A stretch of DNA of 50,867 nucleotides from JBBBNV01 sp037137075 (lineage in GTDB: Bacteria > Bacillota > Bacilli > Paenibacillales > NBRC-103111), in NCBI RefSeq assembly GCF_037137075.1, contig NZ_JBBBNV010000029.1, positions 1-50,867 of the forward strand. Direction: 5' to 3'. The notes under the pieces were generated by a model. That model had not been told where the DNA came from. It was given only the letters and a program-made list of their open reading frames with translations, and made no database searches. Positions within the stretch are counted from its first letter, which is position 1; the number at the start of each line of letters is the position of its first letter. Below are positions 7,943 through 17,110 of this stretch, piece by piece. Made by a program: the position numbers and the translations under genes.

Positions 7943-8694
7943 AAGTGAAGAAGGTCTCGAAAAAGTACGGCAGCAAGTTTGTCGTAGAGGAGGTTTCCGT
8001 CCGAATCCGCAAAGGGAAAATTACTTCTTTTATCGGTCCCAATGGCGCAGGAAAGAGCACCCTGCTGTCCATGATTAGCCGCCTCATTCCAAGAGACAGC
8101 GGAGAAATCACCATTGACGGCCAGGAGGTAAGCAAGTCCAAGAGCAGCGATCTGGCGAAGAAGATTTCTATACTGAAGCAAGCCAACCATATTCATGTCC
8201 GGCTGACCGTAAGGGAGCTGGTTTCCTTCGGGCGTTTTCCTTATTCACAGGGCAACCTGACGAAGGAAGACTGGGTGCATGTGGATGAGGCTATCCGCTA
8301 CATGGAGCTGGAGGACATGCAGCATAAATATTTGGACCAGCTGAGCGGCGGGCAAAAGCAGCGCGCCTTCATTTCCATGGTTATCGCCCAGAACACAGAT
8401 TATATTCTGCTGGACGAGCCGCTGAACAATCTGGACATGAAGCACTCCGTGCAAATTATGAAGGTGCTGCGGAGGCTGGTGGATGAGCTGGGTAAAACTG
8501 TCATTATCGTCATTCACGATATCAATTTTGCTTCCTGTTATTCCGATTACATCGTCGCGCTCAAGCATGGCCGGGTGATTAAGGAAGGACCCACCGATGA
8601 AATTATCGACCGCGATGTACTGAAGGAGCTGTACGAGATGGACATTCAAATTGAAAGCATCAACGGCAACAAAATCGGGATTTATTTTGCTTAG
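7936..8694 (+). CDS. yclP: Petrobactin-type siderophore ABC importer, ATPase (YclP-like)
   Basis: The protein has 252 residues, the same length as B. subtilis YclP, with near-matching stretches throughout. Walker A is GPNGAGKST (residues ~35-43), the Q-loop LKQANH, the signature LSGGQKQRAF, Walker B YILLDEPLNNLD, and the switch His lies in VIHDINFA. The LNNLDMKHSV sequence after Walker B is characteristic of this subfamily. It powers siderophore uptake on the cytoplasmic face of YclNO. The gene starts inside the previous one. A 110-bp gap with an imperfect hairpin separates it from the binding-protein gene, which may be translated at a different level. Confidence 0.93.
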   Translation: MVEVKKVSKKYGSKFVVEEVSVRIRKGKITSFIGPNGAGKSTLLSMISRLIPRDSGEITIDGQEVSKSKSSDLAKKISILKQANHIHVRLTVRELVSFGRFPYSQGNLTKEDWVHVDEAIRYMELEDMQHKYLDQLSGGQKQRAFISMVIAQNTDYILLDEPLNNLDMKHSVQIMKVLRRLVDELGKTVIIVIHDINFASCYSDYIVALKHGRVIKEGPTDEIIDRDVLKELYEMDIQIESINGNKIGIYFA

Positions 8695-8712
8695 TTTGGA
8701 AATCTGTTTTAT

Positions 8713-8749
8713 CAAGCGCCAAGCGGTATCATTCGCTTTGACGCGCTTG
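8713..8749 (+). other. Intergenic hairpin between yclP and yclQ
   Basis: CAAGCGCCAAGCG (8713-8725) can pair imperfectly with CGCTTTGACGCGCTTG (8734-8749). There is no T-run. Such hairpins between an ABC core and its binding-protein gene often stabilise or process the transcript; that role is inferred. Confidence 0.45.
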
Positions 8750-8804
8750 GACATGGTGGTAATGCTTTACCCAATATAAAACTTCTTAGGAGTGAGGTAG
8801 TCGA

Positions 8805-9788
8805 ATGAAAAAGTTGTCTATGCTGTTGTTGGTCGTTATGATGGCCGTCATCGCCGCTGCATGCTCAAGCGGTAACGGTGCGTCTTCAGGTGCAGCTCCG
8901 GCCGTAAGCCCGGCGGCATCTCCAGCATCCAGCCCTGCAGCGAATGGGGAGCTGACCTTCAAGCATCAGTTGGGGGAAGCCAAGGTTAAGAAAAATCCGA
9001 AAAAGGTTGTCGCCTTTGACTTTGGCGCGCTTGATACACTTGATAAGCTCGGTATTGAAGTAACCGGTGTGCCGCAAAAGAACGTTCCGGAATACTTGGC
9101 GAAATATAAAGACGCCAAATACCAAAACGTCGGCAGTCTGCAAGAGCCCGATTATGAGAAGCTGAGCAACATCCAACCGGACGTCATCTTTATTTCCGGC
9201 CGCCAATCGGCCGCCTACGCGGAGCTAAGCAAGCTGGCTCCGACGATTTATATCGGCGTGGATACGAAGGACTACTTGAATTCCTTCAAAACGAACATGA
9301 ACATGATCGGCCAAATGTTCAGCAAAGAAGCGGCGGTTGATGCGGAGCTGGCTAAAATCGATACGACCATCAACAGCGTAAAAACGAAAGCGGCCAACGG
9401 TAAAAACGGCCTTGTGATTTTGGCCAATGACGGGGCAATCAGCGCTTATGGCCCAGGCTCCCGTTTCGGAATAATCCATGACGTGCTGGGCGTCCCGGCC
9501 GTTGACAAGAGCATCGAGGTGTCCACACACGGACAAAGCATCTCATTTGAGTACATTGCAGAGAAAAATCCGGATTATCTGTTCGTTGTAGACCGCGGTG
9601 CTGCCGTCGGCGGCACGGCTTCGGAAGCAGCGAAGCGAATTGTCGAGAATGAGCTGGTTAAAGAGACAAACGCCTTCAAAAATAACCACATCGTCTATTT
9701 GGATCCGGGCTACTGGTATCTCTCCGGCGGCGGGCTGATCTCCACCGGCGAAATGATTAACCAAGTCGACAAAGGCTACAACAACTAA
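8805..9788 (+). CDS. yclQ: Siderophore-binding lipoprotein (YclQ-like)
   Basis: This 327-residue class III substrate-binding protein has a signal peptide of about 19 residues with lipobox AAAC (Cys 20), followed by a flexible Ser/Ala/Pro linker to residue ~48. Its core starts LTFKHQLGEAKVKKNPKKVVAFDFGALDTL, contains VGSLQEPDYEKLSNIQPDVIFISGR, and ends DPGYWYLSGGGL; this layout is that of YclQ. It captures a ferric catecholate siderophore outside the membrane and delivers it to YclNO. The AGGAGTGAGG RBS lies upstream of ATG 8805. It is the last gene of the Fur-controlled operon, followed by a long hairpin. Confidence 0.92.
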   Translation: MKKLSMLLLVVMMAVIAAACSSGNGASSGAAPAVSPAASPASSPAANGELTFKHQLGEAKVKKNPKKVVAFDFGALDTLDKLGIEVTGVPQKNVPEYLAKYKDAKYQNVGSLQEPDYEKLSNIQPDVIFISGRQSAAYAELSKLAPTIYIGVDTKDYLNSFKTNMNMIGQMFSKEAAVDAELAKIDTTINSVKTKAANGKNGLVILANDGAISAYGPGSRFGIIHDVLGVPAVDKSIEVSTHGQSISFEYIAEKNPDYLFVVDRGAAVGGTASEAAKRIVENELVKETNAFKNNHIVYLDPGYWYLSGGGLISTGEMINQVDKGYNN

Positions 9789-9864
9789 AACAGTTGTCTG
9801 CCAGGTGGGATTGCCCAGAGCTTATATAGGAGCGTACGGTTTTCCCCGGAATACATGACAAAGC

Positions 9865-9918
9865 GCAAGAAGCTTCCGAGCCCCTTTTGTAACGAGGGTA
9901 CTTGGAAGCTTCTTTGCT
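9865..9918 (+). terminator. Terminator-like long hairpin after yclQ
   Basis: AGAAGCTTCC (9868-9877) pairs perfectly with GGAAGCTTCT (9904-9913), extended by flanking AAGC/GCTT with one bulge. The tail is T-rich but interrupted. It lies about 80 bp after the operon's stop. Confidence 0.6.
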
Positions 9919-10539
9919 TGAATACGGGGGTTATCTCTTGCTCTTTCATTAAGAGAGCTTAGGGGCAGTCCTTTATTCCTTTGTTTTGCGGGAATTCCTG
10001 TTCTAGTCCCTCTCCAATACGCTTGTCCCAAACGCACGGGCTGCTCCACGTTGCTTCCTTTCATATTTGTTGAAGTGATCGGTAGTTGACGCTTCCGAAC
10101 TTCCTGTTACAATAGGAATATTGGACTAGTAAATCCGGGGACTAAGGTTATATCCGTCATTTCTTGTCGAATAAAAGGCGTGTGCAAATAAATGTGAGAA
10201 TAATGGAGGAAAAAAGAAGAATATGTCGAACTCATTACCGTAATCTTGAGGTTTACATGTAGGGTTCAGAAGCTTAGATGTAGAGCCCTTATGATTTCTA
10301 TCGCATGGCTGTTACGACCAATGAGGGCTGCCAATCACGGGAGGGGGTGTTGCTGAGTAGGCTTTAATGATCTGGAGAAGCTTGTTCCCAGAGGCGGCTT
10401 TGCACGATGGAGGTATACCTAGGTATACCTTGGATGAACCGATCGTGGTTTATGTCGTGTCTTATAGCAAGCTTCGAATGCCTGCTTTTTGGGGCAGTAG
10501 GTCGATTCCATTTATACAAAACGGGAGGTTCACAAAGTA
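9919..10539. other. Long non-coding leader upstream of the SLH protein
   Basis: No convincing gene lies in these 620 bases. It probably holds the promoter and a long leader of the surface-protein gene. The one clear structure is the 20-bp perfect palindrome AGGTATACCTAGGTATACCT at 10411-10430, which is also a tandem 10-mer, about 110 bp before the start codon. No riboswitch family was recognised. Confidence 0.5.
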
Positions 10540-13500
10540 ATGACTATACGAATGGGCAAGACCCTTTCCTTATTTTTTTCTTTAGCATTGCTGGTTCCAT
10601 TGTTTATCTTGTCTCCTTCAGGGGTGTCGGCCGCGCCGGCGGTTAGTGGCCTTTCCTTCTCTGATGCCGTTGGCCAGGCATATGATGGTCAGACAGTCAT
10701 CGGCCTGGGGGCACCTTCGGACCCGGCACATACGTTCCGTTACATACTCTCTACTGACGGGAATGCGGTTTCCGCTCCGAATCTGGGTGATGACGTCAGC
10801 GCATGGACGGCCGTCTCCGATGGAGACCGAATTATTGCGGCCGACGGACAGCATGTTGGAGTAGCGGAGGTGGACGGAAGCAATCGCGTGGTCGCATTCA
10901 GCAATGCCCAGGCAGTTGTGGTTCTTGCGAAGGTTCAGCTACTGAGCGGACAAGCCCTGCCAGCCGCAGATTTCGAGACGGTGCAGGCAGCAGTGGACGC
11001 AGCTGTTGACGGCGATACGGTTGCTATCGGAGCCGGAACCTTCCGGGAGCAGGTGACGGTGACGAAGGCTATCACATTGCAGGGAGCCGGTGTGGACCAA
11101 ACGGTAATCGAAGCCCCGGATTCTGCTGATTTGCAGCAAAGCAGTGATTGGAAGAACCTGAAGGCGCAGAAGGTTTATGCGGTAATCGGTGTGAAGGCAA
11201 GCGGTGAAGTTACGGTAAAGAACCTGACCGTCGATGGACGCGATCAAGGCAAGATAGAATACTACTACACCCTTGCTAATCCGATTTATAATTATAGCTT
11301 CAATGGTATCGCTGTTCTTGATACAACGGCCACGGTTGATTCCGTCAAGATAACCGGAATCAGGGACTTGTCAACCCAGCATAATGCGTTTGTTCCAGCT
11401 GGATACGAGCCGGCTGACCAGCCTTCCGGAGCGAACCATAATGAGAGTATTTTTGCTGAGAGTAAAGATGGAGCCGGGGCACATACGGTCACGGTGAAGA
11501 ATTCCACCATAACCAAGTTCCAAAAAACGGGGATTTTGGCCTGGGGACCCACTTTGACGGTTGATATTCGCGATAATACTATTCAAGGATATGGGCAAAC
11601 CCTGTACAGCACAGGAAACGGAATCCAGATTGCGTCCAGTGACCGAAGCTCGTATGCTTCCGGCGACCCGGCCAACGGCGACAGACGGGGAACGACGGGG
11701 ACCATATCGGGCAACAAAATTCTCGGTATTGGTCTAGTCATCCCTGAGCCGGGACAACAGGAATCTTACTTTAATCCGGGCCTCGGCGATCCTTCGGGAA
11801 TAATTCTTTACGAAGCAGGCAACGGAATCGTGATTGAGAGCAATGAGATTACTGGTGCGAAGGTTTTCCCATGGTATGACAGCTATTTGTCCAATGCCTG
11901 GGATGATGGAATCGGCTACGGACATACCGGCGTGGATCTGGTCAGCAGTCCGAATGTTATTGTCCGCAATAACGAAATTAGCGATTTTGCAGAGGGTATT
12001 GTCCTTGAAAACGTGCTGCCCGGCGCTCCTTATTCTGTGTCCGGCAACAGCTTCAGCGGCAACCACATTGACATCTGGTCGCCTTCCGGCAACAGCTCGA
12101 TAGCGCTGGCTGACGGAGCTGACACAATCGGGTATGCCGCTACCGGCTTGAACCTGGGCGCAGTCAGCGGCTTCGGGTTGGGGGATCGCATTAATGTGGT
12201 CGGTTTTGTGGCCCATAGCCAGAGCAATCCCTATGTCGGTTCCGTTAACGGTTACTACGGGACCATAGCGGACCGAACCATCAGCTACAATGACGGGGGA
12301 ACCCTCTATGACGTTCCTGTCCATTATAGTGACGGCCAGCTGGTTGTAGACTTTACCGGCGGCAGTGTAACGGAAGGCGATGGCACCAACGTGGCGGCTC
12401 GCTCCATTCAGGTGGCGGCAGGAGCCGTAGAAACTGTTCTTTATGTGGACACCGATGGAGACACAGGCCAGGCAGAGCTGGAAATCAAGCTGGACGGGGT
12501 GTACAGCGTAGATAACTTCAGGTTGAGCGGCGGCTATATCGAGTTTGTGGCCGGCCCGATGAGTGCTGTCTACACACCTGCGCATAACGCGTCTGCTGCA
12601 GCTGTGGATTCAGATTTGCAGCTTCAATTTAATGAATCGGTAACTGCCGTATCCGGCAAGAAAATCACGGTGAAGCTGGCTGAAGACGACAGTGTGGTGG
12701 AGACGATTGACGCGGCCGATACCATGCGGGTCACCGTGAACGGCTCCGGCGTAACGATCGATCTGTCCAAGGATCTATTGTTCGGTACCGGATATTATGT
12801 AGAGATGGATGCAGGCGCTTTTGCAGCTGTGTCGGGCCAGTCTGTCAGCAGCGGTTTGACCGGCAGCACCGCATGGAGCTTCGCAACCGAGATCCGATCA
12901 GAAGTGAATGCGGCAGACTCCTATTCGCTCAAGCACTATCTGACCAATGCCCATGTAGATACGATTAACCTTCAAACAGGAGCTGTCTATGATTTAGCGG
13001 GTGGAACCATTAGCCGCGAACTGACCATTAACGGGAATGGAGCAACGATTATTGCCGGATTAGGCGTTGCGGACGTATTGGTTCGTTCAGAGGGCGTTAT
13101 CGTCAGTAAGGACCCGCCGGGCAATGACCTGACCGGTCAAGCCTTCCTGCGGGTGGAAGGAGTCGGCAGCAAGCTGGTGCTGAAGGACGTTACCCTGCAG
13201 AACGGTACGGACAAAAACGGCTCGACCAATGCGGATGACGGTATTCTGGCAGTTATCAATATCAAAACAGGCGGTTCGTTGGAAGCTGATCATGTAGCTC
13301 TGAAGGGCTTCCACAACAACCCCACTCCAGGAAACAACCAAAGCTTTGGTATTCATGCCGAGCCGGGAGCTGTGTCTACTGTTATTAAGGATTCGTTGTT
13401 TGACAGCAGTAACGCCTTCCGCAATGCGATTGCCGTTCGCCGGGGAGCTGTGGAGATTTCCGGGAATACCTTCAGGGGTACGGATTATCCGCTTCGGCTC

Positions 13501-16500
13501 AGACAATCCGACGGGTATGAATACGCGATGTACATTTATGGAGGAACCGGTTCCATCACTACCAACACGATAACCGGCTATGACAGCACGACTCAACAGG
13601 GCTATGCCAGCGCGGGAATTGCGGTAATCGGGTTCTATCCGATTAACCTCACCATTGAGGGCAATAACCTCGATTACAATGAAAGTGGAATCGACATTAC
13701 CAAGACCTGGACCTTCTTTTCGACCAATACCCAGCTGACGGTCAACGGCATGTCCGTAGACAACAGCGAAGTGGCCTTTATCTTGGGGGAAAAGCTTAAG
13801 CTCGCGAATATGCAGGATTATGTCAGCGTGTCCTTGGATCAGACCGATGAAGTGAAGATGCAAGCAGGAACGGCGGGTTCCTATTATTCCGTTATGGGCG
13901 GATACCGGTCTCCGCTGATCTTCGCCTCGGAGCTTACCGCCCAATCTGTGAAGCTGTCTTTTGCTGCTGATACAGGTACGGCAGATGCATTGCAGGCCGC
14001 CACCTCCGTAGGCTTCGAGGTGCAGCGGGATAATGAGACTTCCTGGACAGCTGTCAGCAGCCAAGCTATCACCTGGACACAGCAGGGGGTGGCTGTCTTG
14101 AATCTGGAGCAGCATCATACGTACCGGATCAGGGCTGTGATGACACATAACAGCGCTACGGATACCGTGGACAATGTCATGCGAAATTTAATTACGTATT
14201 CAAACCCGCTCGTCCTTGCCACGGTCACAGCAGATGACGATCTGGATGTTCTCGCAGGTGCGGATGCATCGATGGAATATTCCACAGACGGCGGAGTAAA
14301 CTGGACCAGCTATGACCCGGCTGAGGCACCAACCTTTGCGGGCGCCAAAACGGTCCTTGTACGGACAGCGGCAAGCAGCACAGCTCTGGCGGGTGAAGCC
14401 ATTGCCGTGTCATTCACGGCAAACAAAGCGGAGTTGACTGGCGTAGCAGGACAAACAACAGCAACAGCAGGAGGCGGAGACGGCAGCGCAGCGGACAAGG
14501 CGATCACATGGATCGTCAATGTGCCGAACAGCACCGCGAAGCTCGCTCTTGCCGATGTAACCACAGTAACGGGCGCAACCTACCAGTTGTATACGGACAG
14601 CAGCTTCACGGCGGAGATTACAGGCGCTTCGACCGTCGACCTGACGGCAGGCGGGGGAACGACCGTATACGTGAAGGTAACGGCCCAGGACGGCGTAACC
14701 GCGAAGTACTACGCGGTAACGATCAACCGGGCAGAGACATTGACGTACAGCATTGTGTTGAGTGAAACGGGCAATCACAGCTTTGGTACTGCAACAACCG
14801 GTTACACCGGGCCGACGGCATACAGCGTGACGGTGAGCAATACGGGCACCAGTCCGACAGGTGAGTTGACGGTAATCTTGAGCGGAACCAACGCCAGTGA
14901 CTTTACCTTGTCGAAGACAGAGGTAAGCGATCTGGCGGCAGGAGGCAGCGACAGCTTCACCGTAGCGCCGAAGTCAGGCTTGGCGGTGGGCAGCTACACG
15001 GCAACGGTAACGGTGTCGGGTGCTTCGTTCACGGCACAACACTTCACGGTCAGCTTCGCGGTCCTGCCTTCGCTGAGCAATGATGCAGGTTTGACGAGTA
15101 TTGCGGGACAAACGACAGCAGCAGCAGGAGGCGGAGACGGCAGCGCAGCGGACAAGGCGATCACATGGACCGTCAATGTGACGAAAGGTACAGCAACGCT
15201 TGCTCTTGCCGATATAACCACGGTAACGGGTGCAACCTACCAGTTGTACACGGACAGCAGCTTCACGGCGGAGATTACAGGCGCTTCGACCGTCGCCCTG
15301 ACGGCAGGCAGAGCAACAACCGTATACGTGAAGGTAACGGCCCAGGACGGCGTAACCGCGAAGTACTATGCGGTGACGATCAAACGGGCGGAGACTTCGT
15401 CATCCACTTCATCGGGTGGCTCAAGCAGCACCACAAGCGGCACCAATACGGATAGTGGAGTAAATGTCTACGTCAACGGCAAAGCCGAGAGTGCAGGTAC
15501 TGCCACAGTGAAAAATGTCGATGGCCGCACCGTTACCACCATTGACGTGAATCAGCAGAAGCTTGAGGCCAAACTGGCTGCCGAGGGCAAGGATGCGGTT
15601 GTTACCGTAATGATGACCAAACCGTCGGATGTACTGATCGGCCAACTGAATGGCGAAATGATTCAGAAGATGGAGCAGCAGCAAGCTTCGCTTGAATTGA
15701 GGACAACGGATGCTTCATACAATGTGCCGTCGTTGCAGCTTAACATCCAAAGCCTGGCAGAGAAGCTTGGAGCAGATCAACTGAAAGATGTGACGCTTCA
15801 GATTAGTATTGCCGAGACCGGTGCGGACAAGCTGAAAGTAGTAGCTGATGCCGCGGCGGCAGGGAATTTCACGGTCGTGGTGCCATCGATCGACTTTACA
15901 GTCCATGCGAAATATGGGGACATGTCTATCGAGATTACGGACTATAAGGTTTATGTACAGCGGATGATTGCTATTCCTGAAGGCGTAGATCGGAACAAAG
16001 TTACAACGGGTGTCGTAGTTGAAGCGGACGGAACCGTGCGCCATATTCCTACCCAGGTGGAAGTCATGGACGGCATGTATTATGCAGTCATTAACAGCTT
16101 GACTAATAGTACCTATTCCGTTGTTTGGCATCCATTGGAGTTTGCAGATGCAGCCGGTCATTGGGGGCAGAATGCTATCAATGATATGGGCTCCCGGATG
16201 GTCATTGAGGGCGTTGGCGCGGCCAGCTTTGAGCCTGATCGGGATATTACCCGTGCAGAGTTTGCTGCCATTCTGGCAAGAGGCCTCGGTCTTCGCCTGA
16301 ATCCGTACCACGATGCCCCGTTCTCCGACGTAGCCGCGAAGGATTGGTATGCACAGGTTGTTCAAACGGCCTTCGACTACCAGTTGATTGCAGGGTATGA
16401 GGATGGCACCTTCCGGCCGGAGGAGAAGATTACCCGCCAGGAAGCAATGACTATTATCGCCAAAGCCATGCGGATTACTGGACTGAAGGAAAAGCTGACT

Positions 16501-16698
16501 GGCGTAAGCGGCGTTCTTTCTGCTTACCAGGATCAAGGAGACATTGCAACTTGGGCATATGAAGCCGTGACGGATTGTGTAACAGGCGGTCTAGTCGCCG
16601 GCCGAAGCTCCGCGCTCATGGCGCCTGAGGCCAATATGACCAGAGCTGAAGTGGCTGCCATTGTACAGCGGCTGCTCCAGAAGTCAGAGCTAATCTAA
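10540..16698 (+). CDS. Giant SLH-domain cell-surface protein with beta-helix and Ig-like/cadherin-like domains
   Basis: The protein has 2052 residues, starting at ATG 10540 with GGGAGG 11 bp upstream. In order: signal peptide (1-~32); right-handed beta-helix region ~130-530 with repeated NxI/NxV turns (NTIQGYGQ, NEISDFAEGIVLEN); a SwmB/Big_5-like Ig domain ~671-790; a second beta-helix ~800-1115; an Fn3-like stretch ~1127-1220; cadherin-like beta-sandwich repeats ~1298-1399 and ~1518-1621 flanking a choice-of-anchor-type domain ~1400-1514; a Ser/Thr/Gly linker ~1621-1645; and three SLH domains (~1868, ~1928 and ~1996 to the end). SLH domains bind pyruvylated secondary wall polymer, so the protein is wall-anchored and faces outward. 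The beta-helices suggest polysaccharide binding or cleavage, perhaps pectin, but no catalytic residues were identified. Confidence 0.9.
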   Translation: MTIRMGKTLSLFFSLALLVPLFILSPSGVSAAPAVSGLSFSDAVGQAYDGQTVIGLGAPSDPAHTFRYILSTDGNAVSAPNLGDDVSAWTAVSDGDRIIAADGQHVGVAEVDGSNRVVAFSNAQAVVVLAKVQLLSGQALPAADFETVQAAVDAAVDGDTVAIGAGTFREQVTVTKAITLQGAGVDQTVIEAPDSADLQQSSDWKNLKAQKVYAVIGVKASGEVTVKNLTVDGRDQGKIEYYYTLANPIYNYSFNGIAVLDTTATVDSVKITGIRDLSTQHNAFVPAGYEPADQPSGANHNESIFAESKDGAGAHTVTVKNSTITKFQKTGILAWGPTLTVDIRDNTIQGYGQTLYSTGNGIQIASSDRSSYASGDPANGDRRGTTGTISGNKILGIGLVIPEPGQQESYFNPGLGDPSGIILYEAGNGIVIESNEITGAKVFPWYDSYLSNAWDDGIGYGHTGVDLVSSPNVIVRNNEISDFAEGIVLENVLPGAPYSVSGNSFSGNHIDIWSPSGNSSIALADGADTIGYAATGLNLGAVSGFGLGDRINVVGFVAHSQSNPYVGSVNGYYGTIADRTISYNDGGTLYDVPVHYSDGQLVVDFTGGSVTEGDGTNVAARSIQVAAGAVETVLYVDTDGDTGQAELEIKLDGVYSVDNFRLSGGYIEFVAGPMSAVYTPAHNASAAAVDSDLQLQFNESVTAVSGKKITVKLAEDDSVVETIDAADTMRVTVNGSGVTIDLSKDLLFGTGYYVEMDAGAFAAVSGQSVSSGLTGSTAWSFATEIRSEVNAADSYSLKHYLTNAHVDTINLQTGAVYDLAGGTISRELTINGNGATIIAGLGVADVLVRSEGVIVSKDPPGNDLTGQAFLRVEGVGSKLVLKDVTLQNGTDKNGSTNADDGILAVINIKTGGSLEADHVALKGFHNNPTPGNNQSFGIHAEPGAVSTVIKDSLFDSSNAFRNAIAVRRGAVEISGNTFRGTDYPLRLRQSDGYEYAMYIYGGTGSITTNTITGYDSTTQQGYASAGIAVIGFYPINLTIEGNNLDYNESGIDITKTWTFFSTNTQLTVNGMSVDNSEVAFILGEKLKLANMQDYVSVSLDQTDEVKMQAGTAGSYYSVMGGYRSPLIFASELTAQSVKLSFAADTGTADALQAATSVGFEVQRDNETSWTAVSSQAITWTQQGVAVLNLEQHHTYRIRAVMTHNSATDTVDNVMRNLITYSNPLVLATVTADDDLDVLAGADASMEYSTDGGVNWTSYDPAEAPTFAGAKTVLVRTAASSTALAGEAIAVSFTANKAELTGVAGQTTATAGGGDGSAADKAITWIVNVPNSTAKLALADVTTVTGATYQLYTDSSFTAEITGASTVDLTAGGGTTVYVKVTAQDGVTAKYYAVTINRAETLTYSIVLSETGNHSFGTATTGYTGPTAYSVTVSNTGTSPTGELTVILSGTNASDFTLSKTEVSDLAAGGSDSFTVAPKSGLAVGSYTATVTVSGASFTAQHFTVSFAVLPSLSNDAGLTSIAGQTTAAAGGGDGSAADKAITWTVNVTKGTATLALADITTVTGATYQLYTDSSFTAEITGASTVALTAGRATTVYVKVTAQDGVTAKYYAVTIKRAETSSSTSSGGSSSTTSGTNTDSGVNVYVNGKAESAGTATVKNVDGRTVTTIDVNQQKLEAKLAAEGKDAVVTVMMTKPSDVLIGQLNGEMIQKMEQQQASLELRTTDASYNVPSLQLNIQSLAEKLGADQLKDVTLQISIAETGADKLKVVADAAAAGNFTVVVPSIDFTVHAKYGDMSIEITDYKVYVQRMIAIPEGVDRNKVTTGVVVEADGTVRHIPTQVEVMDGMYYAVINSLTNSTYSVVWHPLEFADAAGHWGQNAINDMGSRMVIEGVGAASFEPDRDITRAEFAAILARGLGLRLNPYHDAPFSDVAAKDWYAQVVQTAFDYQLIAGYEDGTFRPEEKITRQEAMTIIAKAMRITGLKEKLTGVSGVLSAYQDQGDIATWAYEAVTDCVTGGLVAGRSSALMAPEANMTRAEVAAIVQRLLQKSELI
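14433..15400 (+). repeat. Internal duplication inside the SLH protein gene (~310-bp units)
   Basis: Bases ~14433-14742 and ~15090-15400 are nearly identical over long stretches, for example the parts encoding GQTTA...GGGDGSAADKAITW, TVTGATYQLYTDSSFTAEITGAST and VTAQDGVTAKYYAVTI. They encode the two cadherin-like domains separated by one different domain. The nucleotide similarity indicates a recent duplication or ongoing gene conversion. Confidence 0.85.
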
Positions 16699-16721
16699 CT
16701 ACTCTCCAAATGACTCAATAA

Positions 16722-16762
16722 AAAAGGCGCGCTTTCTCTCAAGAGAGACAGCGTGCCTTTTG
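16722..16762 (+). terminator. Terminator after the SLH protein gene
   Basis: AAAGGCGCGCTTTCTCTC pairs with GAGAGACAGCGTGCCTTTT around an AA loop, 24 bp after the stop. The following 16763-17110 (about 350 bp) shows no gene or recognisable motif and must hold the promoter of the SPFH cluster. Confidence 0.85.
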
Positions 16763-17110
16763 CATCATTCTTATAGCCTCCAGACGCATCCTTGCGGGCC
16801 GCATGAAGAAGCGGAGTATGGATGAAAAATGAGTTTTTGGTGAGACCGGTATGCTAGAATAGGATAGAATCGTTGCAGAGGGCAGAGGCATAGACGTTGA
16901 TATGGAGGGGATTACCCAAAAACCGTCATGACGTTCTATCGCATCCCCGGTATGAAAGCAGCTCTTTCACAGAAAATCGTCGGATCGATGCCCTGAATTT
17001 CAGTTAAAAGAATCGTTCAGCAAGCCCTGAATCATGAGTCGAATTAGCGAGAATTACGTAATAACATATATAACCATATGATTCAAAGGTCTAGGGAAGG
17101 GGTTGTAGGC

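Noticed and set aside
11734..16536. Several long minus-strand ORFs of 270-350 codons
   Set aside because: All lie antisense to the SLH protein gene and reflect its low frequency of minus-strand stop codons. None has an RBS or a domain.
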